Shown one piece after another: positions 17,367 to 26,898 of a DNA stretch of 40,663 nucleotides. Each line of letters opens with the position of its first letter. Position 1 is the first letter of the stretch. The translations under genes and the position numbers were made by a program. Origin of the DNA: Candidatus Zhuqueibacterota bacterium (GTDB lineage Bacteria; Zhuqueibacterota; Zhuqueibacteria; Residuimicrobiales; Krinioviventaceae); assembly GCA_016928775.1 (NCBI GenBank), contig JAFGKD010000132.1, positions 1 to 40,663 on the forward strand, given 5' to 3'. Below the pieces are notes generated by a model that saw only the letters and a list, made by a program, of their open reading frames with translations, did no database searches and had not been told where the DNA came from.

Positions 17367-17399
17367 TTATGGATCACGAATTCTAAGGACAAATAACAT
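17367..17399 (-). CDS. Possible 10-codon leader or remnant ORF
   Basis: In the 262-bp gap between the CBM9-like and GATase-like genes, an AAAGGAGA site stands 7 bases before an ATG that opens a 10-residue frame (MLFVLRIRDP) ending in TAA. The ribosome site is as good as those of the real genes. It could be a leader peptide of the downstream gene or the remnant of a lost gene start. Nothing in the peptide suggests attenuation, and no strong hairpin follows. The rest of the gap (17274-17535) shows nothing I recognise. Confidence 0.15.
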   Translation of the reverse strand: MLFVLRIRDP

Positions 17400-17535
17400 G
17401 CCGATTCTCCTTTCTTGGTTGGAATGAGAGTTGAACCTATTGGGCGACCTGTCTAATTGCCGCAATCGAAATACTTTTGAAACGAATCATCAAAGAGAAT
17501 ATACAGCTTTAATTTTCAGTTCGTATCATATGATA

Positions 17536-18666
17536 CTATTTCAAAAACAACATCTTGTTGGAAACGACCGTGGAAGGTGTATAAAGTTGATAAAAATAGG
17601 TGCCGCTGCTCACCATTATACCCGAATCGTCACGACCATCCCAGGAAATTTCATGAATACCGGGTGTATGGAATCGATTGATGCTCAATTGTCTGATAGG
17701 ATCACCGCCTACATTATAAATCACTAACGAAGCTGTTTCTGCACGTTGGGTTTTGTAACGGATTGTTGTTGTAGGATTGAACGGATTGGGGTAATTTGAC
17801 AAGTTGTATGATTCAACAACAACGGCATTATCTTCAATTCCAACTGGATTTGGATTTCCGTACCACTCTTCCATGTTCCCATTTATAATGCTGGGATCAC
17901 GCGGACTTGTTGCTACCAGTGCTACTTTATGGTCAGCCAGCAAGGTTACCGAACCGAGTTCTACAGCATTGCTGTGCGCTGCATCCGTATGGCCGGCGGA
18001 CCACTGCAACATATGATCGCGCGAACCCGAATCATTGTCGCCCACATTGATCGCCATACCGAATACTGCGCCTTCTTCAATCGGAACCATGAAACGGTTG
18101 TCCTCGGGTTCATTGATGTATTCGAACGGAATTCGGAACTCGACAACATAGCCGCCTTCAATTAACTTACGGGCGTAATCTTCTTCGGAGGATTCATAAT
18201 CCACACCACCCGCGTCATCCAGATGACCGGAACCGTTCAAATTATCCACGCCGTCAGCATTTTCTGCCGTTTCATAGCCGAGGGCCGTCAAACGAGAGTT
18301 CGCCGTTGCTGTTCCTGCACCTGACGCGGGATCGGGATCAAATTTCAATTCAATGCAATCATTCAAGTATCTGGTGCCGTTTGCCGCTGTAACCACATCA
18401 TCCATGACTTGGCCGTAGACATACAAGTAGGTTTCATCATACGCAAACCAAAATATCGTCGATAAATCTGCATCATCATCAGGAGCTGTACCAACGTCTA
18501 GCAGATAACAGGCCATTGGAAGATAAACAAGTCCATCTTCGTAGTTGGTTAATCCTTTGTAAAACTCGTCCATTTCCGCATCAATAACAATGGAAAAGTC
18601 TTGAGCTGTGGCCAAAGCAGACAAAAGCAAAGCGCTCATCACTAAGAATAGTAAAACTTTTTTCAT
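17536..18666 (-). CDS. Exported CBM9-like carbohydrate-binding protein with type IX sorting tail
   Basis: 376 residues: signal peptide (1-21), then a domain of about 215 residues with the features of family 9 carbohydrate-binding modules (IDAEMDEFYKG opening, FWFAYDETYLYVYGQVMDD, NDCIELKFDPDP, YVVEFRIPFEYI, GMAINVGDND, LQWSAG). A linker and a sorting tail follow (SNYPNPFNP, ending SNKMLFLK). The DAEMDEFY and LYVYGQVMDD strands are the usual CBM9 landmarks. No catalytic module is attached, so it is likely a surface sugar-binding protein. TAAAGGAGA stands 6 bases before the ATG. It is encoded 47 bp downstream of the CotH-kinase giant and is probably co-transcribed with it. Confidence 0.8.
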   Translation of the reverse strand: MKKVLLFLVMSALLLSALATAQDFSIVIDAEMDEFYKGLTNYEDGLVYLPMACYLLDVGTAPDDDADLSTIFWFAYDETYLYVYGQVMDDVVTAANGTRYLNDCIELKFDPDPASGAGTATANSRLTALGYETAENADGVDNLNGSGHLDDAGGVDYESSEEDYARKLIEGGYVVEFRIPFEYINEPEDNRFMVPIEEGAVFGMAINVGDNDSGSRDHMLQWSAGHTDAAHSNAVELGSVTLLADHKVALVATSPRDPSIINGNMEEWYGNPNPVGIEDNAVVVESYNLSNYPNPFNPTTTIRYKTQRAETASLVIYNVGGDPIRQLSINRFHTPGIHEISWDGRDDSGIMVSSGTYFYQLYTPSTVVSNKMLFLK

Positions 18667-18713
18667 TTTGATTCTCCTTTATACAGTGAGTTACTATGAT
18701 TTATTAACTGATA

Positions 18714-21700
18714 CTATTTTACAAATAACATCCTTTTTATTTTAAAAGATTGCCCAACTTTGAGGCGATAGAAATAAACGCCGGCAGCTAAATTATCAGG
18801 TTTAAATGTTATCTTGTAAAAACCGATGCTTTGATAGGAGTTTACCAATTCTGAAACTTTTCTTCCGGTAATATCAAAAACGCTCAAATTTACTTTGGAT
18901 GGATTATTAATGGTATAACAAATAGTTGTAGCTGGATTAAAAGGATTCGGATAATTTTGAGCAAGTACGAATTCTCTCGGAGCGGGAACCAATTGTCGTT
19001 CTTTGACACTCATCATATATACAGAATTAATAGAACCAGGCGTTCCAAAATTTTGAGAGACTGCCCAATTTTCCGGTTTGCTATTATCAAGAGATGGGTG
19101 TATTAACTCGAGCGTAGCACCATTTCCTACACTTGCTATTGGCCAGGGATAGGAATTATCATATTTAACAACATCAAAAAGTTCATCAGCATTGTAAAGT
19201 CGAATTTCATCGCCGCCATTGCTGAAGTTAAAATCCATATTACCAATATAGTTGTCTACATCTGGAAAAAGTTCTTTAAATTTGAGTGTATCGTGACAAA
19301 CAACCAGATAATCTTCTCCCTCAATTATTAAACCATCCGGGAATTGAAAACTATTGGCACTATCGGAATCAGTCAACGTCCAACCATTTAATGAGACATC
19401 TGTATTTGAATTATTATAAATCTCAATCCAATCTTCTGCATCAAAATTTGGTGCCGAGTTATAATTTATTTCATTAATAACCAATCCGGACTGGATTTGC
19501 GGCACTATTTTTATTTCTCGTAGCGGACTCCATTCATTGTTATTTAGAGTCCGTAGTTTTAAAACAACAACCTCGGAAATGGTAATCGTTTTGGTTTGAT
19601 CGGTTATTTCCAGTGCTGTTGAAGAACTATTCCCAGTCAGATCCCATTTTCTTGGATCTGTCCCATCAGTGGTATAATATATCGCTGCACCAGCTACAGC
19701 CGATTCTATTGTTAACTGGAAATTTGACTCTGTAAACAATATGGTCTTTGTAATTGTTTTATCACCATCTTTCAAGACAGGCGGAACAGTCTTTGGGTAC
19801 ATATCGGCAGCTTTTAATTGCATGGTCAATCTTTTTGCTCTGTTCCCAATATCATCTTTTACATCCTGCCATTCTCCCAGCCAGTGTTGATAATTATATA
19901 GATCGCCACGTTCGTCTCCCCATCGGGCGATTTCACATAAAATCGCTTTTTCAATAAACTGATTGAGTGAATCCCAAACAGCGGCAGCATTGTCATCCGT
20001 TAAAATCCCGTTATTATAGCAATGCTTATAAGCCCGATCAGCAAATTTCATTTTAAAATCAATATTATGCTTCACCTTAAAGTAGGCTTTAAATTGATCA
20101 TCACCTGCTTTTCCCATTGTTTCGATTGAAACGGGTGGCCCGGTTCGTCGGCTTCCTCCATCAAAACTGTCTTCAATATCCCAGACAGCAAAATAAACCG
20201 GTCCCGGGGGAGTGTTTCTATTTCCATAATAATATTGCGGCCCGTCGCCTGGATTGCAATAGCAATACAGCAGACACATATCCACGTACTCATCTATGGC
20301 GAGATAGTCGCCAAGTTCGGATAGTTGTCTGCTTGTCCAATTTGTGTTGCACAGATAATCATAGCGATCATCATCACCAGCCTGATCCCCACCTTTTCCT
20401 TTGCCAAAATAATAGTCCTCGCTTTGTCCGCCAAAATATATGGACATGGCATTATCATCCAAACGTTCACATGGATTGTAAAGTCCCCAATATTTTCCAT
20501 TAATATAAAGATGGACAAAAGTGCCACGACTTCCCCAGTCCGACATTAATAACTGTAAATCGCGTCCAAACTGATCGCGCGTGTAAACCGTATTTTCCCG
20601 GTCCCAATCAGCACCCCAGCTTTTATTGTGCCCGGCTCTAAGAATAATTTTATCAAACACTCCAGGTGAAGTGGCACTATTGTAAGGAGCAGCTTTGAAA
20701 ATATCGTTTTGGAGTGTACCTGCTCCATAGCGATTTTTAAACTCCAGGGTAAACGATTGCTTGTGATCATAATAGCCATTATTCCATCGGCCACCACCGC
20801 CCTGAACTTTGAGCCCGGAATTCTCTTGCCAGTTTTTATAGCGCCCGAATTTTTCATTTTCAGGGTAGATCATTTCTACGGAACATTCCACGAGTTCATG
20901 CCAATTGGGATCATTCGGATCGCCTGATAGGCCTCCGGATCCTTCTCGTAAATTCTGTCCTCTTAAAATTCCCGGTAGCCCAAACAATGAATCGTACGCC
21001 GCTGTAATGGACATGGTCGGAATGTCCAGTAATGCTTCTTTTATCTCCTCTTCGGTCTGCGACACATCATTCATATCAAATTCTTCAGTCCAGTAAATAT
21101 GATCCCGACTATGCTCTCTTTCAGGTAATCCGCTATCATCCTGCTTGATGACATCACCCGTGAAAATAAATGTATGCGTCCTGATATCAGATCCTGCACC
21201 CGTATCGGTGAAAGACATTGCTCGAACAGTGCTGGTCGTGGAAATTGGAATTGCGTCGGCGTAGATTGTTCCGGACTGTCGATCCGGTTTTGATCCATCC
21301 AACGTATACATGATAACTGTATTTTCTTCTTCCGAGCTGAGTGTTAAATCAAACGACTCTTGATAGAATCCTCTGGTCTGGGAAAAATCAGGCATTGAAC
21401 TTGTTGTAGTATAGCCATCACTATTATTTTCAGCACCCGGAGTCGGAACATCAAATAAAAACCAGTCCGGACCGCCATCCGGCTTTCTGCCAAATGAAAA
21501 ATCTTTTGGGATATTATTTATCCAAAGTGAATCAATGATTTGTCCAGTCGGCGAGACGAAATATAAATTTTCACCATCATTATCAATTTTAAAATTTGTG
21601 TGAAACAGGGACGATTTTAATCCCAATTTCGGATCTGCTCCCTTGGCATCCTGGGGACTATTGGTTAATCCAAATGATAAATAAGGTATCAGACTCATAT

Positions 21701-22484
21701 CGCTTGATGTTGTACTTTTGTTATGCCCCTGAATGCATAGAACATTCTCCCCGTTTTTTAAATGCGATTTCGCAAACCCAATATCGAACTTTTCAGGGTC
21801 GCCGCCATCATCAACAGTTGCTCCGTGATCATCATCCGCTGTCTGATTGTATGATACGGGCGTCCCGGGAGTCCCAATATTTGATCTGGCGATCTCATGG
21901 CCATTAAGGTAGGCAACAAAAGCGTCGTCAAAGTCGACATGCAGAACGGCATTCACAACAGCGGAGGTATCTTCTATGGCAAATTTCTTTCGAATGAATA
22001 TTGAAACGGTACCATTGGGAACCACTGTCGCATCATCACCATCGTCATAACCAAAACCGCTTGGACCTTCACTCCAGTCAGTATCATCATAAGCAAGATT
22101 TATCCAGTTTGATGGAATGGATGCATGTCCAATTTGGTAATTCCATAAATCACCTTCTCTGATGACCGTTTCCCAATGGTTTATCACGCCCGCCCGATCT
22201 TTACCGGAAGCAAACAGTAGCAGATGTTCGTTTGGAAGCAGACTCGTGTTCGGGAACACCCATTTTGTTAAATTTAGACTATCATCAGAAATGGCATAGT
22301 CCTCAAGATTAATGGAAGAAACGCCCGCATTATAGAGTTCAATCCAATCCGGAAAGTCACCTTCTTCATCAGAAACGATTGATTCATTCGAAGACATAAC
22401 TTCATTAATACATATGTTTTGTGCAAAAAGAATACACGGAAAAACAATTAAACCGATGCAAAAATATCCAAAATTCCGTATCAC
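18714..22484 (-). CDS. Large exported lamin-tail / CotH-kinase / chitobiase-C protein with sorting tail
   Basis: 1256 residues. In order: signal peptide (about 1-22); lamin-tail domain (about 24-98, INEVMSSNES, DWIELYNAG); jelly-roll galactose-binding-like domain (about 105-272, FDDAFVAYLNGHEI); a second, partial lamin-tail-like stretch (about 290-352); chitobiase-C domain (about 365-440, YTLDGSKPD); CotH kinase-like domain (about 530-890, with YWGLYNPCERLDD and FAVWDIEDSF); another chitobiase-C-like stretch (YYTTDGTDP); another lamin tail (INEINYNSAPNFDAEDWIEIYN); and the sorting tail (QNYPNPFNP). CotH-type kinases phosphorylate surface proteins in spore formers; here the Glu and Asp of the two motifs are present. 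I chose the GTG at 22484 because AAGGAGAT is 5 bases upstream. The ATG at 22520 has no such site and would precede a poor signal peptide. Confidence 0.85.
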   Translation of the reverse strand: MIRNFGYFCIGLIVFPCILFAQNICINEVMSSNESIVSDEEGDFPDWIELYNAGVSSINLEDYAISDDSLNLTKWVFPNTSLLPNEHLLLFASGKDRAGVINHWETVIREGDLWNYQIGHASIPSNWINLAYDDTDWSEGPSGFGYDDGDDATVVPNGTVSIFIRKKFAIEDTSAVVNAVLHVDFDDAFVAYLNGHEIARSNIGTPGTPVSYNQTADDDHGATVDDGGDPEKFDIGFAKSHLKNGENVLCIQGHNKSTTSSDMSLIPYLSFGLTNSPQDAKGADPKLGLKSSLFHTNFKIDNDGENLYFVSPTGQIIDSLWINNIPKDFSFGRKPDGGPDWFLFDVPTPGAENNSDGYTTTSSMPDFSQTRGFYQESFDLTLSSEEENTVIMYTLDGSKPDRQSGTIYADAIPISTTSTVRAMSFTDTGAGSDIRTHTFIFTGDVIKQDDSGLPEREHSRDHIYWTEEFDMNDVSQTEEEIKEALLDIPTMSITAAYDSLFGLPGILRGQNLREGSGGLSGDPNDPNWHELVECSVEMIYPENEKFGRYKNWQENSGLKVQGGGGRWNNGYYDHKQSFTLEFKNRYGAGTLQNDIFKAAPYNSATSPGVFDKIILRAGHNKSWGADWDRENTVYTRDQFGRDLQLLMSDWGSRGTFVHLYINGKYWGLYNPCERLDDNAMSIYFGGQSEDYYFGKGKGGDQAGDDDRYDYLCNTNWTSRQLSELGDYLAIDEYVDMCLLYCYCNPGDGPQYYYGNRNTPPGPVYFAVWDIEDSFDGGSRRTGPPVSIETMGKAGDDQFKAYFKVKHNIDFKMKFADRAYKHCYNNGILTDDNAAAVWDSLNQFIEKAILCEIARWGDERGDLYNYQHWLGEWQDVKDDIGNRAKRLTMQLKAADMYPKTVPPVLKDGDKTITKTILFTESNFQLTIESAVAGAAIYYTTDGTDPRKWDLTGNSSSTALEITDQTKTITISEVVVLKLRTLNNNEWSPLREIKIVPQIQSGLVINEINYNSAPNFDAEDWIEIYNNSNTDVSLNGWTLTDSDSANSFQFPDGLIIEGEDYLVVCHDTLKFKELFPDVDNYIGNMDFNFSNGGDEIRLYNADELFDVVKYDNSYPWPIASVGNGATLELIHPSLDNSKPENWAVSQNFGTPGSINSVYMMSVKERQLVPAPREFVLAQNYPNPFNPATTICYTINNPSKVNLSVFDITGRKVSELVNSYQSIGFYKITFKPDNLAAGVYFYRLKVGQSFKIKRMLFVK

Positions 22485-22526
22485 CCGATCTCCTTTTTCA
22501 TCAACGCGTGCATGCATCATTACTCA

Positions 22527-23360
22527 TCAGAAATTAAAATTCGCCGGATCCGGGCCAAAGTGCTTTCCTTGGTTCAGCGCGTTCAATAGTTCCATATCTT
22601 CTGGGGAAAGCTCAAAGTCGAAAATCTGAGCGTTCTCCGCGATACGCTCGGGGCGGCTTGATTTGGGAATTGTCACCACCTCGTGCTGTAGATTCCAGCG
22701 CAAGACAATTTGGGCCGGAGTTTTTTGATACTTTGCAGCTAATTTCTGTGCTGACTCTACATCGACAATCTGTCCCTGCATGAGCGGACTCCATGCCTCA
22801 AACTGTATGCTATGTGTTTTACAGAATTTAACTAGCTCGGGTTGAACAAGATACGGATGAAACTCCACTTGATTCACGGTGGGGACGATCTGGCTTTCAG
22901 ATAAAATATCTTTTAGATGATGCACAAGAAAATTGCTAACGCCAATTGCTTTGGCGCGACCGCTTTGATAAATATCGTGCATGACCTGCCACGTCTCAAG
23001 ATAATAATCCTTCACCGGCCAATGGATCAGGTACAAATCCACATAATCGGTCTGTAAACGATCCAGGCTTTCTTCAAAAGCCGCCAGGGTTCGTTTTTCA
23101 CGCTGGTCAGCATTCCACACCTTGGTGGTTAAAAAGATATCCTCACGCGAAATTCCGCTCTCCCGGATCGCTTTGCCAACGCCATGTTCGTTTCCATAAA
23201 CGGCCGCCGTATCAATACTACGATAGCCGATGTCCAGAGCTGCTCTAACCGCATGGTCGACGTTCTGACCATCGGTGATCTGAAAAACGCCAAATCCCAA
23301 CCAGGGCATTTTCAGGCCATTGTTTAATATGGTGCAATCTTTTATGCTTTGGATCTTCAT
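22527..23360 (-). CDS. Aldo/keto reductase (2,5-diketogluconate reductase-like)
   Basis: 277 residues, the normal length for the family, cytoplasmic with no signal peptide. The catalytic tetrad is complete: Asp 50 and Tyr 55 (SIDTAAVYGNE), Lys 80 (LTTKVWN) and His 113 (YLIHWP). NQVEFHPY and IPKSSRPERIAEN are the standard NADPH-binding segments. It reduces carbonyls of sugars or related compounds with NADPH. It is the only evident cytoplasmic enzyme among the exported proteins, and its stop lies just before the giant CotH gene. It may reduce a sugar released outside after its import (inference); a general detoxifying reductase is the alternative. The Shine-Dalgarno is weak (GGAAA). Confidence 0.9.
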   Translation of the reverse strand: MKIQSIKDCTILNNGLKMPWLGFGVFQITDGQNVDHAVRAALDIGYRSIDTAAVYGNEHGVGKAIRESGISREDIFLTTKVWNADQREKRTLAAFEESLDRLQTDYVDLYLIHWPVKDYYLETWQVMHDIYQSGRAKAIGVSNFLVHHLKDILSESQIVPTVNQVEFHPYLVQPELVKFCKTHSIQFEAWSPLMQGQIVDVESAQKLAAKYQKTPAQIVLRWNLQHEVVTIPKSSRPERIAENAQIFDFELSPEDMELLNALNQGKHFGPDPANFNF

Positions 23361-23396
23361 CTAAATTTCCATAATCGTTAAGGTGTAACGTTAGTC

Positions 23397-25238
23397 TCAC
23401 TGCTCAATAGGGTAGGCGCCCGGCGTGTTCGCATCAACTCCGGTCCAATCGAGTAACCGTTGGATCTCGTCCGGTAGCGGAACAGCGCTGAAATCCACAA
23501 CGGGCTTGAGCAATTCATAGCGGTTTAGTTCAGGACTCTTAAAGAGGGAACGCATATCACACTTCAAATCCCGGCTTTGGCTTTCAAAGTCTGAGTTGAT
23601 TTTTTGAAAGTCTGCAAGTGAACTGAACTCGGTCATACAGTTATCGCCTTTCGACGGACTCCAGGCCAGCAACCCGGCTTGTGTGTTTTCACGAATATAG
23701 ACGTTGCCATCGAGCTTTTGAATTTGAGGTTCGACAAGTTCGCCGCACAAGTCCCTTGTCTGCACAAACCGCAGCAGAGGATTATTAAAGCGAACATCTG
23801 CGACTAGCAGGTTGTTGACAAAGATATGCCCCTCGCGTTCATCCACATCCGGTCCGGTGGCGGCGTGCCAGCCAAAGTGATCCCCGGCCCGTCGATTTGT
23901 GCGTTGGAATGTAGCTGAGCAGTTAATGAGCGTGTTATGCCAGGCGTGTACATTTGAACTATTGAGGACAAAGATTCCATTATGGCAATTCAAAAAGACA
24001 TTGCCTACACAGGTGGCGCCTTTAGAGATTTCAAAAAAGAAACCATTGGTACAGTCTTGCACCCAGTTATTGATAAAGAGGCCGTCCGTGTTGCCGACAT
24101 CGTACCAGATGCCGCTCGAATGGGGATTGTCCATCACAAGGTTATCACGACAGGTGACGCGGTGGGACTGGTTAAAGATTTTGACAGCGGACGGGTAGTA
24201 GCCCGTAAGTTCTTCGACATTGTTGCGGCGAAAGATATTTCGCTCCAACAGCACGTCCGAGGAGCCAATGACGTACACACCCTCGGTGCTAGTATCGCTG
24301 AAAAGCGATTGACGAATCGTCAAGCTGTCACCACGGAAGAAACCGGCGACGCGCGAACAGTGGGTGATCGTCACATTTTCAAGCGTCGTGCCAATGACTT
24401 CTTTGCCGTAGGTGGCCGGATCTGATGGTCCGATAGGCTCGTCGGTTGGCTCATCCGTAGGACCAAAACTTTTCTTACCCTCTATTTCCAGAGCCCGCCA
24501 GGCGTACTGCGTAAAGGTGATCCCGCGGATGATGGGTCCTTTTCTGTCATTGACCTTACCGTGTACATCGGCGCTGGTTCGCACCAGAGCGCTGCCCCAG
24601 GCTGTAATCTCAACCAGCCGTTTCGCCGGATCGACGCCAACATACACTTGTGCATTGTCATAGTCAATAAAGTACGAGTTCTCATCAACATCGCCTTCCC
24701 AACCAGCAGATTGTAAGGCTTGCCCATCGACAAAAACCATATCATTGTTAAAGCGATGCAGAGGCGTTCTTACCCCTTCGCGGTCGCGCCGCCACCAACC
24801 GAGAGGTGCAGCCGGGAACAGCCTTTTCCAGGGAATTCTCCACACTTTATTACCACGTTGGGCTACACCTTTTGTCGCCACGAGCGTTCCCTTTAAAATC
24901 GGTTGCTCATCTGCGTATGGTTGCATGGTGATTTCCTGATTTAGTTTCAATTCTCCGGTTCGGTAAGTGCCACCGCGAAGAATGATCGCATCACCAGTTA
25001 CGACCCGGGAAATAGCCGATGAGAGTGTCGTCGGATTTCTTAATTCCGTTCCGGGAGCATCATCGTTGCCATCCGGTGCAACGTAGTAAATATGCTCGGC
25101 CTCGGGCAGAATATAATTTTTCTGGATGGGCCCATAAGGTCCACCGGATGGCTGTGCATGTAGAGTCCCCGGTAAGAGACTAAGTAAGACACAAATTAAC
25201 AAGCAATATCTAAGCGTTTGCAATGCACATCTGTTCAT
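23397..25238 (-). CDS. Exported right-handed beta-helix protein (polysaccharide lyase/hydrolase-like)
   Basis: 613 residues: signal peptide (about 1-28), then an entry typical of pectate-lyase-like proteins (YYVAPDGNDDAPGTELRNP, DAIILRGGTYR) and a series of beta-helix coils (about 230-480, for example SGIWYDVGNTDGLFINNWVQ and NGIFVLNSSNVHAWHNTL). No sorting tail. A short Pro-Thr-Asp-Glu repeat lies near residue 265. At about residue 500 the peptide CGELVEP appears, which is encoded by a REP-like palindromic sequence (see the repeat entry at 23727). Likely a polysaccharide lyase or hydrolase of the parallel beta-helix class, but I cannot assign a family or catalytic residues. AAAGGAA stands 7 bases before the ATG. 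The DUF1593 gene upstream ends 25 bp away. Confidence 0.78.
   Translation of the reverse strand: MNRCALQTLRYCLLICVLLSLLPGTLHAQPSGGPYGPIQKNYILPEAEHIYYVAPDGNDDAPGTELRNPTTLSSAISRVVTGDAIILRGGTYRTGELKLNQEITMQPYADEQPILKGTLVATKGVAQRGNKVWRIPWKRLFPAAPLGWWRRDREGVRTPLHRFNNDMVFVDGQALQSAGWEGDVDENSYFIDYDNAQVYVGVDPAKRLVEITAWGSALVRTSADVHGKVNDRKGPIIRGITFTQYAWRALEIEGKKSFGPTDEPTDEPIGPSDPATYGKEVIGTTLENVTITHCSRVAGFFRGDSLTIRQSLFSDTSTEGVYVIGSSDVLLERNIFRRNNVEELTGYYPSAVKIFNQSHRVTCRDNLVMDNPHSSGIWYDVGNTDGLFINNWVQDCTNGFFFEISKGATCVGNVFLNCHNGIFVLNSSNVHAWHNTLINCSATFQRTNRRAGDHFGWHAATGPDVDEREGHIFVNNLLVADVRFNNPLLRFVQTRDLCGELVEPQIQKLDGNVYIRENTQAGLLAWSPSKGDNCMTEFSSLADFQKINSDFESQSRDLKCDMRSLFKSPELNRYELLKPVVDFSAVPLPDEIQRLLDWTGVDANTPGAYPIEQ
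23727..23748 (-). repeat. REP-like element inside the beta-helix gene
   Basis: On the minus strand this reads GCGGCGAACTTGTCGAACCT, close to the GGTGAGCTTGTCGAACC palindrome found between genes in many environmental bacteria. It is in frame and encodes CGELVEP, a peptide I recognise as the usual translation of this element when it lands in genes. Only one unit is visible here, without its inverse partner, so chance similarity is possible. Confidence 0.3.
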
Positions 25239-25263
25239 TTGGATTCCTTTCTAATCGATTTGA

Positions 25264-26694
25264 TTACTCTTTCAAACTTGCACAATGGATGACCAGCCGT
25301 CGGTACCGTGTTAGTGGCGGAGAACCATCATCGGTAAGAATTAACACGATATGCAGCGTCGTTCCTGCAGCATCTTTGGGGATCACAAAGCCGGTGCTTT
25401 TATTGTTTTCGTTTTCGATGTCGATCCACCCGAAATAATTGCCGGCCTCGGGATAGAATCTCCAGGTGTAGAAAAGTTCGTCTTGATCAATATCGCTGCT
25501 CCCACTGGCGTCAAGCTCGATTCGTTCGCCAGGCTTTGCAGTGATTTCTATGGCATCGAGTGATGTGTCGCCGTTGAGCACAGGCTGTGGTGGATGGTTT
25601 GCTTCAGCAAATTCTTTCACGCACCAATCCAAACGCGCCTGGTAGTCGTTTTGGAAATGGGGTGCCCAGCGACTGATGGTGTGCCCTAAATTATCAGGAT
25701 CAAGATTGGACTCAACATCAATCCACTGCTTTTCCGATCCCGGCTGTTTCTTGAGACGTCCGCCCCAGCCGCCCCAGTCGGGATGCTCCATCTCGCTCAG
25801 TCCATTGGGGATCAATCCCAGAAAGGTTTCCGAATCGGCGCCGCCCAACTCGCCATGGCGGATCGGGCACAACGCTCCCAGCGGCCCATGGTCGAAACGA
25901 ACATGCGTGTCGAGCCATTCCTTAGAGTGCAGTTTCGGATCAGCGGAATACAAGATTCCACCAGTCGATACGATATAAAATAGATCCGGGAAATTTTCCT
26001 GAATCCACAGACCGCTCGCATCTTGATGACCCCAGGCGTAAACGCGAAGTTTGGAGATGAACTTTTTTAGATCTTCTTCGCTGCGATCATTGCGAACCCG
26101 CCACAGAGCCTGAGCCAACTCGACGGAGCCTCCCCATATGGGAATCCAGATGGGACGCGGATCATCCCGGTCAACAACTTTGATAATCAGCTCCGTTGCT
26201 TCGGTGTCCTTATCGTCGCCAATGAGTTGATCCAGTGGATAGTGGCCGCTACCTTCGCCCGAAATGCCAGTACGAATGTTAAAAGGAGCATCTCGACCGG
26301 TTTTGACACCTTTTCGAATTACAGCCAGCAGCGCCTCGGGCTCGGGCCAGCCCTCGCTATGTTTCAAAAGGTTGTCCCGCACCTTTCCATAGGCGTTGAT
26401 AAAGTTGACAAGGTAGTGCGGTTGTGGTTCGCCATCAAGCGGACGATGCTTATCTTTCGGGAAAATCCGGATGGAGGTGGCAATCAATCCTTCTATATCA
26501 TACTGATCGGCATACATTAAGAATCGTGTAAAGGATTGCTCGTCATCCCGGTCGCCACCAATATCGGTCAACAGGATGATCCGGTGTTTCTCAGCTTTCG
26601 GTATGGCTTGCAACTGTGCACGTGCGGATTGAACGAATATGAGATTCGTCAGCGAGACGGCGATAAAGAAAGCAAAAGTTTTTAATTGTTTCAT
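25264..26694 (-). CDS. Exported DUF1593 (Sde0182-like) protein without sorting tail
   Basis: 476 residues: signal peptide (about 1-26, ending ARA), DUF1593 domain (about 38-365; Asp motif LTDIGGDRDDEQSFTRF, Asp 44, 48, 50, 51) and C-terminal Ig-like domain (about 370-476; GSSDIDQDELFYTWRFY, ending RYRRLVIHCA). No sorting tail. IWGGSVELAQALWRV is the GPLTN-equivalent segment, with Val-Glu where other copies have an Asn. It resembles 14552-15964 most, but replaces the Pro of PDD by Arg (RDD). It is separated from the DUF5060 gene upstream by a palindromic element, and from the beta-helix gene downstream by 25 bp. Activity unknown. Confidence 0.85.
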   Translation of the reverse strand: MKQLKTFAFFIAVSLTNLIFVQSARAQLQAIPKAEKHRIILLTDIGGDRDDEQSFTRFLMYADQYDIEGLIATSIRIFPKDKHRPLDGEPQPHYLVNFINAYGKVRDNLLKHSEGWPEPEALLAVIRKGVKTGRDAPFNIRTGISGEGSGHYPLDQLIGDDKDTEATELIIKVVDRDDPRPIWIPIWGGSVELAQALWRVRNDRSEEDLKKFISKLRVYAWGHQDASGLWIQENFPDLFYIVSTGGILYSADPKLHSKEWLDTHVRFDHGPLGALCPIRHGELGGADSETFLGLIPNGLSEMEHPDWGGWGGRLKKQPGSEKQWIDVESNLDPDNLGHTISRWAPHFQNDYQARLDWCVKEFAEANHPPQPVLNGDTSLDAIEITAKPGERIELDASGSSDIDQDELFYTWRFYPEAGNYFGWIDIENENNKSTGFVIPKDAAGTTLHIVLILTDDGSPPLTRYRRLVIHCASLKE

Positions 26695-26812
26695 ACTATT
26701 TTTTCCACATTTAATCTCTTTCCGAATAATTCATAGCCAGAGCCACGGACAACACAGCGCGGCCAGAGACCGTTACCAAATACTGGAACAGCGTCATCAA
26801 GTTAAAAAATAT

Positions 26813-26888
26813 TTAACCACGGAGACTCGCCGAGAAAAACAGAGCCCCATTTGTCACCTCGGCGTATCTTCGCGGTCGCTGCGGTTAA
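26813..26888. repeat. Palindromic element of TTAACC(A/G)CGGAG type, copy 1
   Basis: Arm 1 (26813-26844, TTAACCACGGAGACTCGCCG) and arm 2 (26858-26888, ending GCGGTTAA) are imperfect inverse complements. It resembles the ACCACGGAGACACGGAGA family common between genes of environmental bacteria. It lies after the DUF5060 lipoprotein stop. A degenerate third unit may lie at about 26741-26771. Confidence 0.65.
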
Positions 26889-26898
26889 CTAAAAATCA

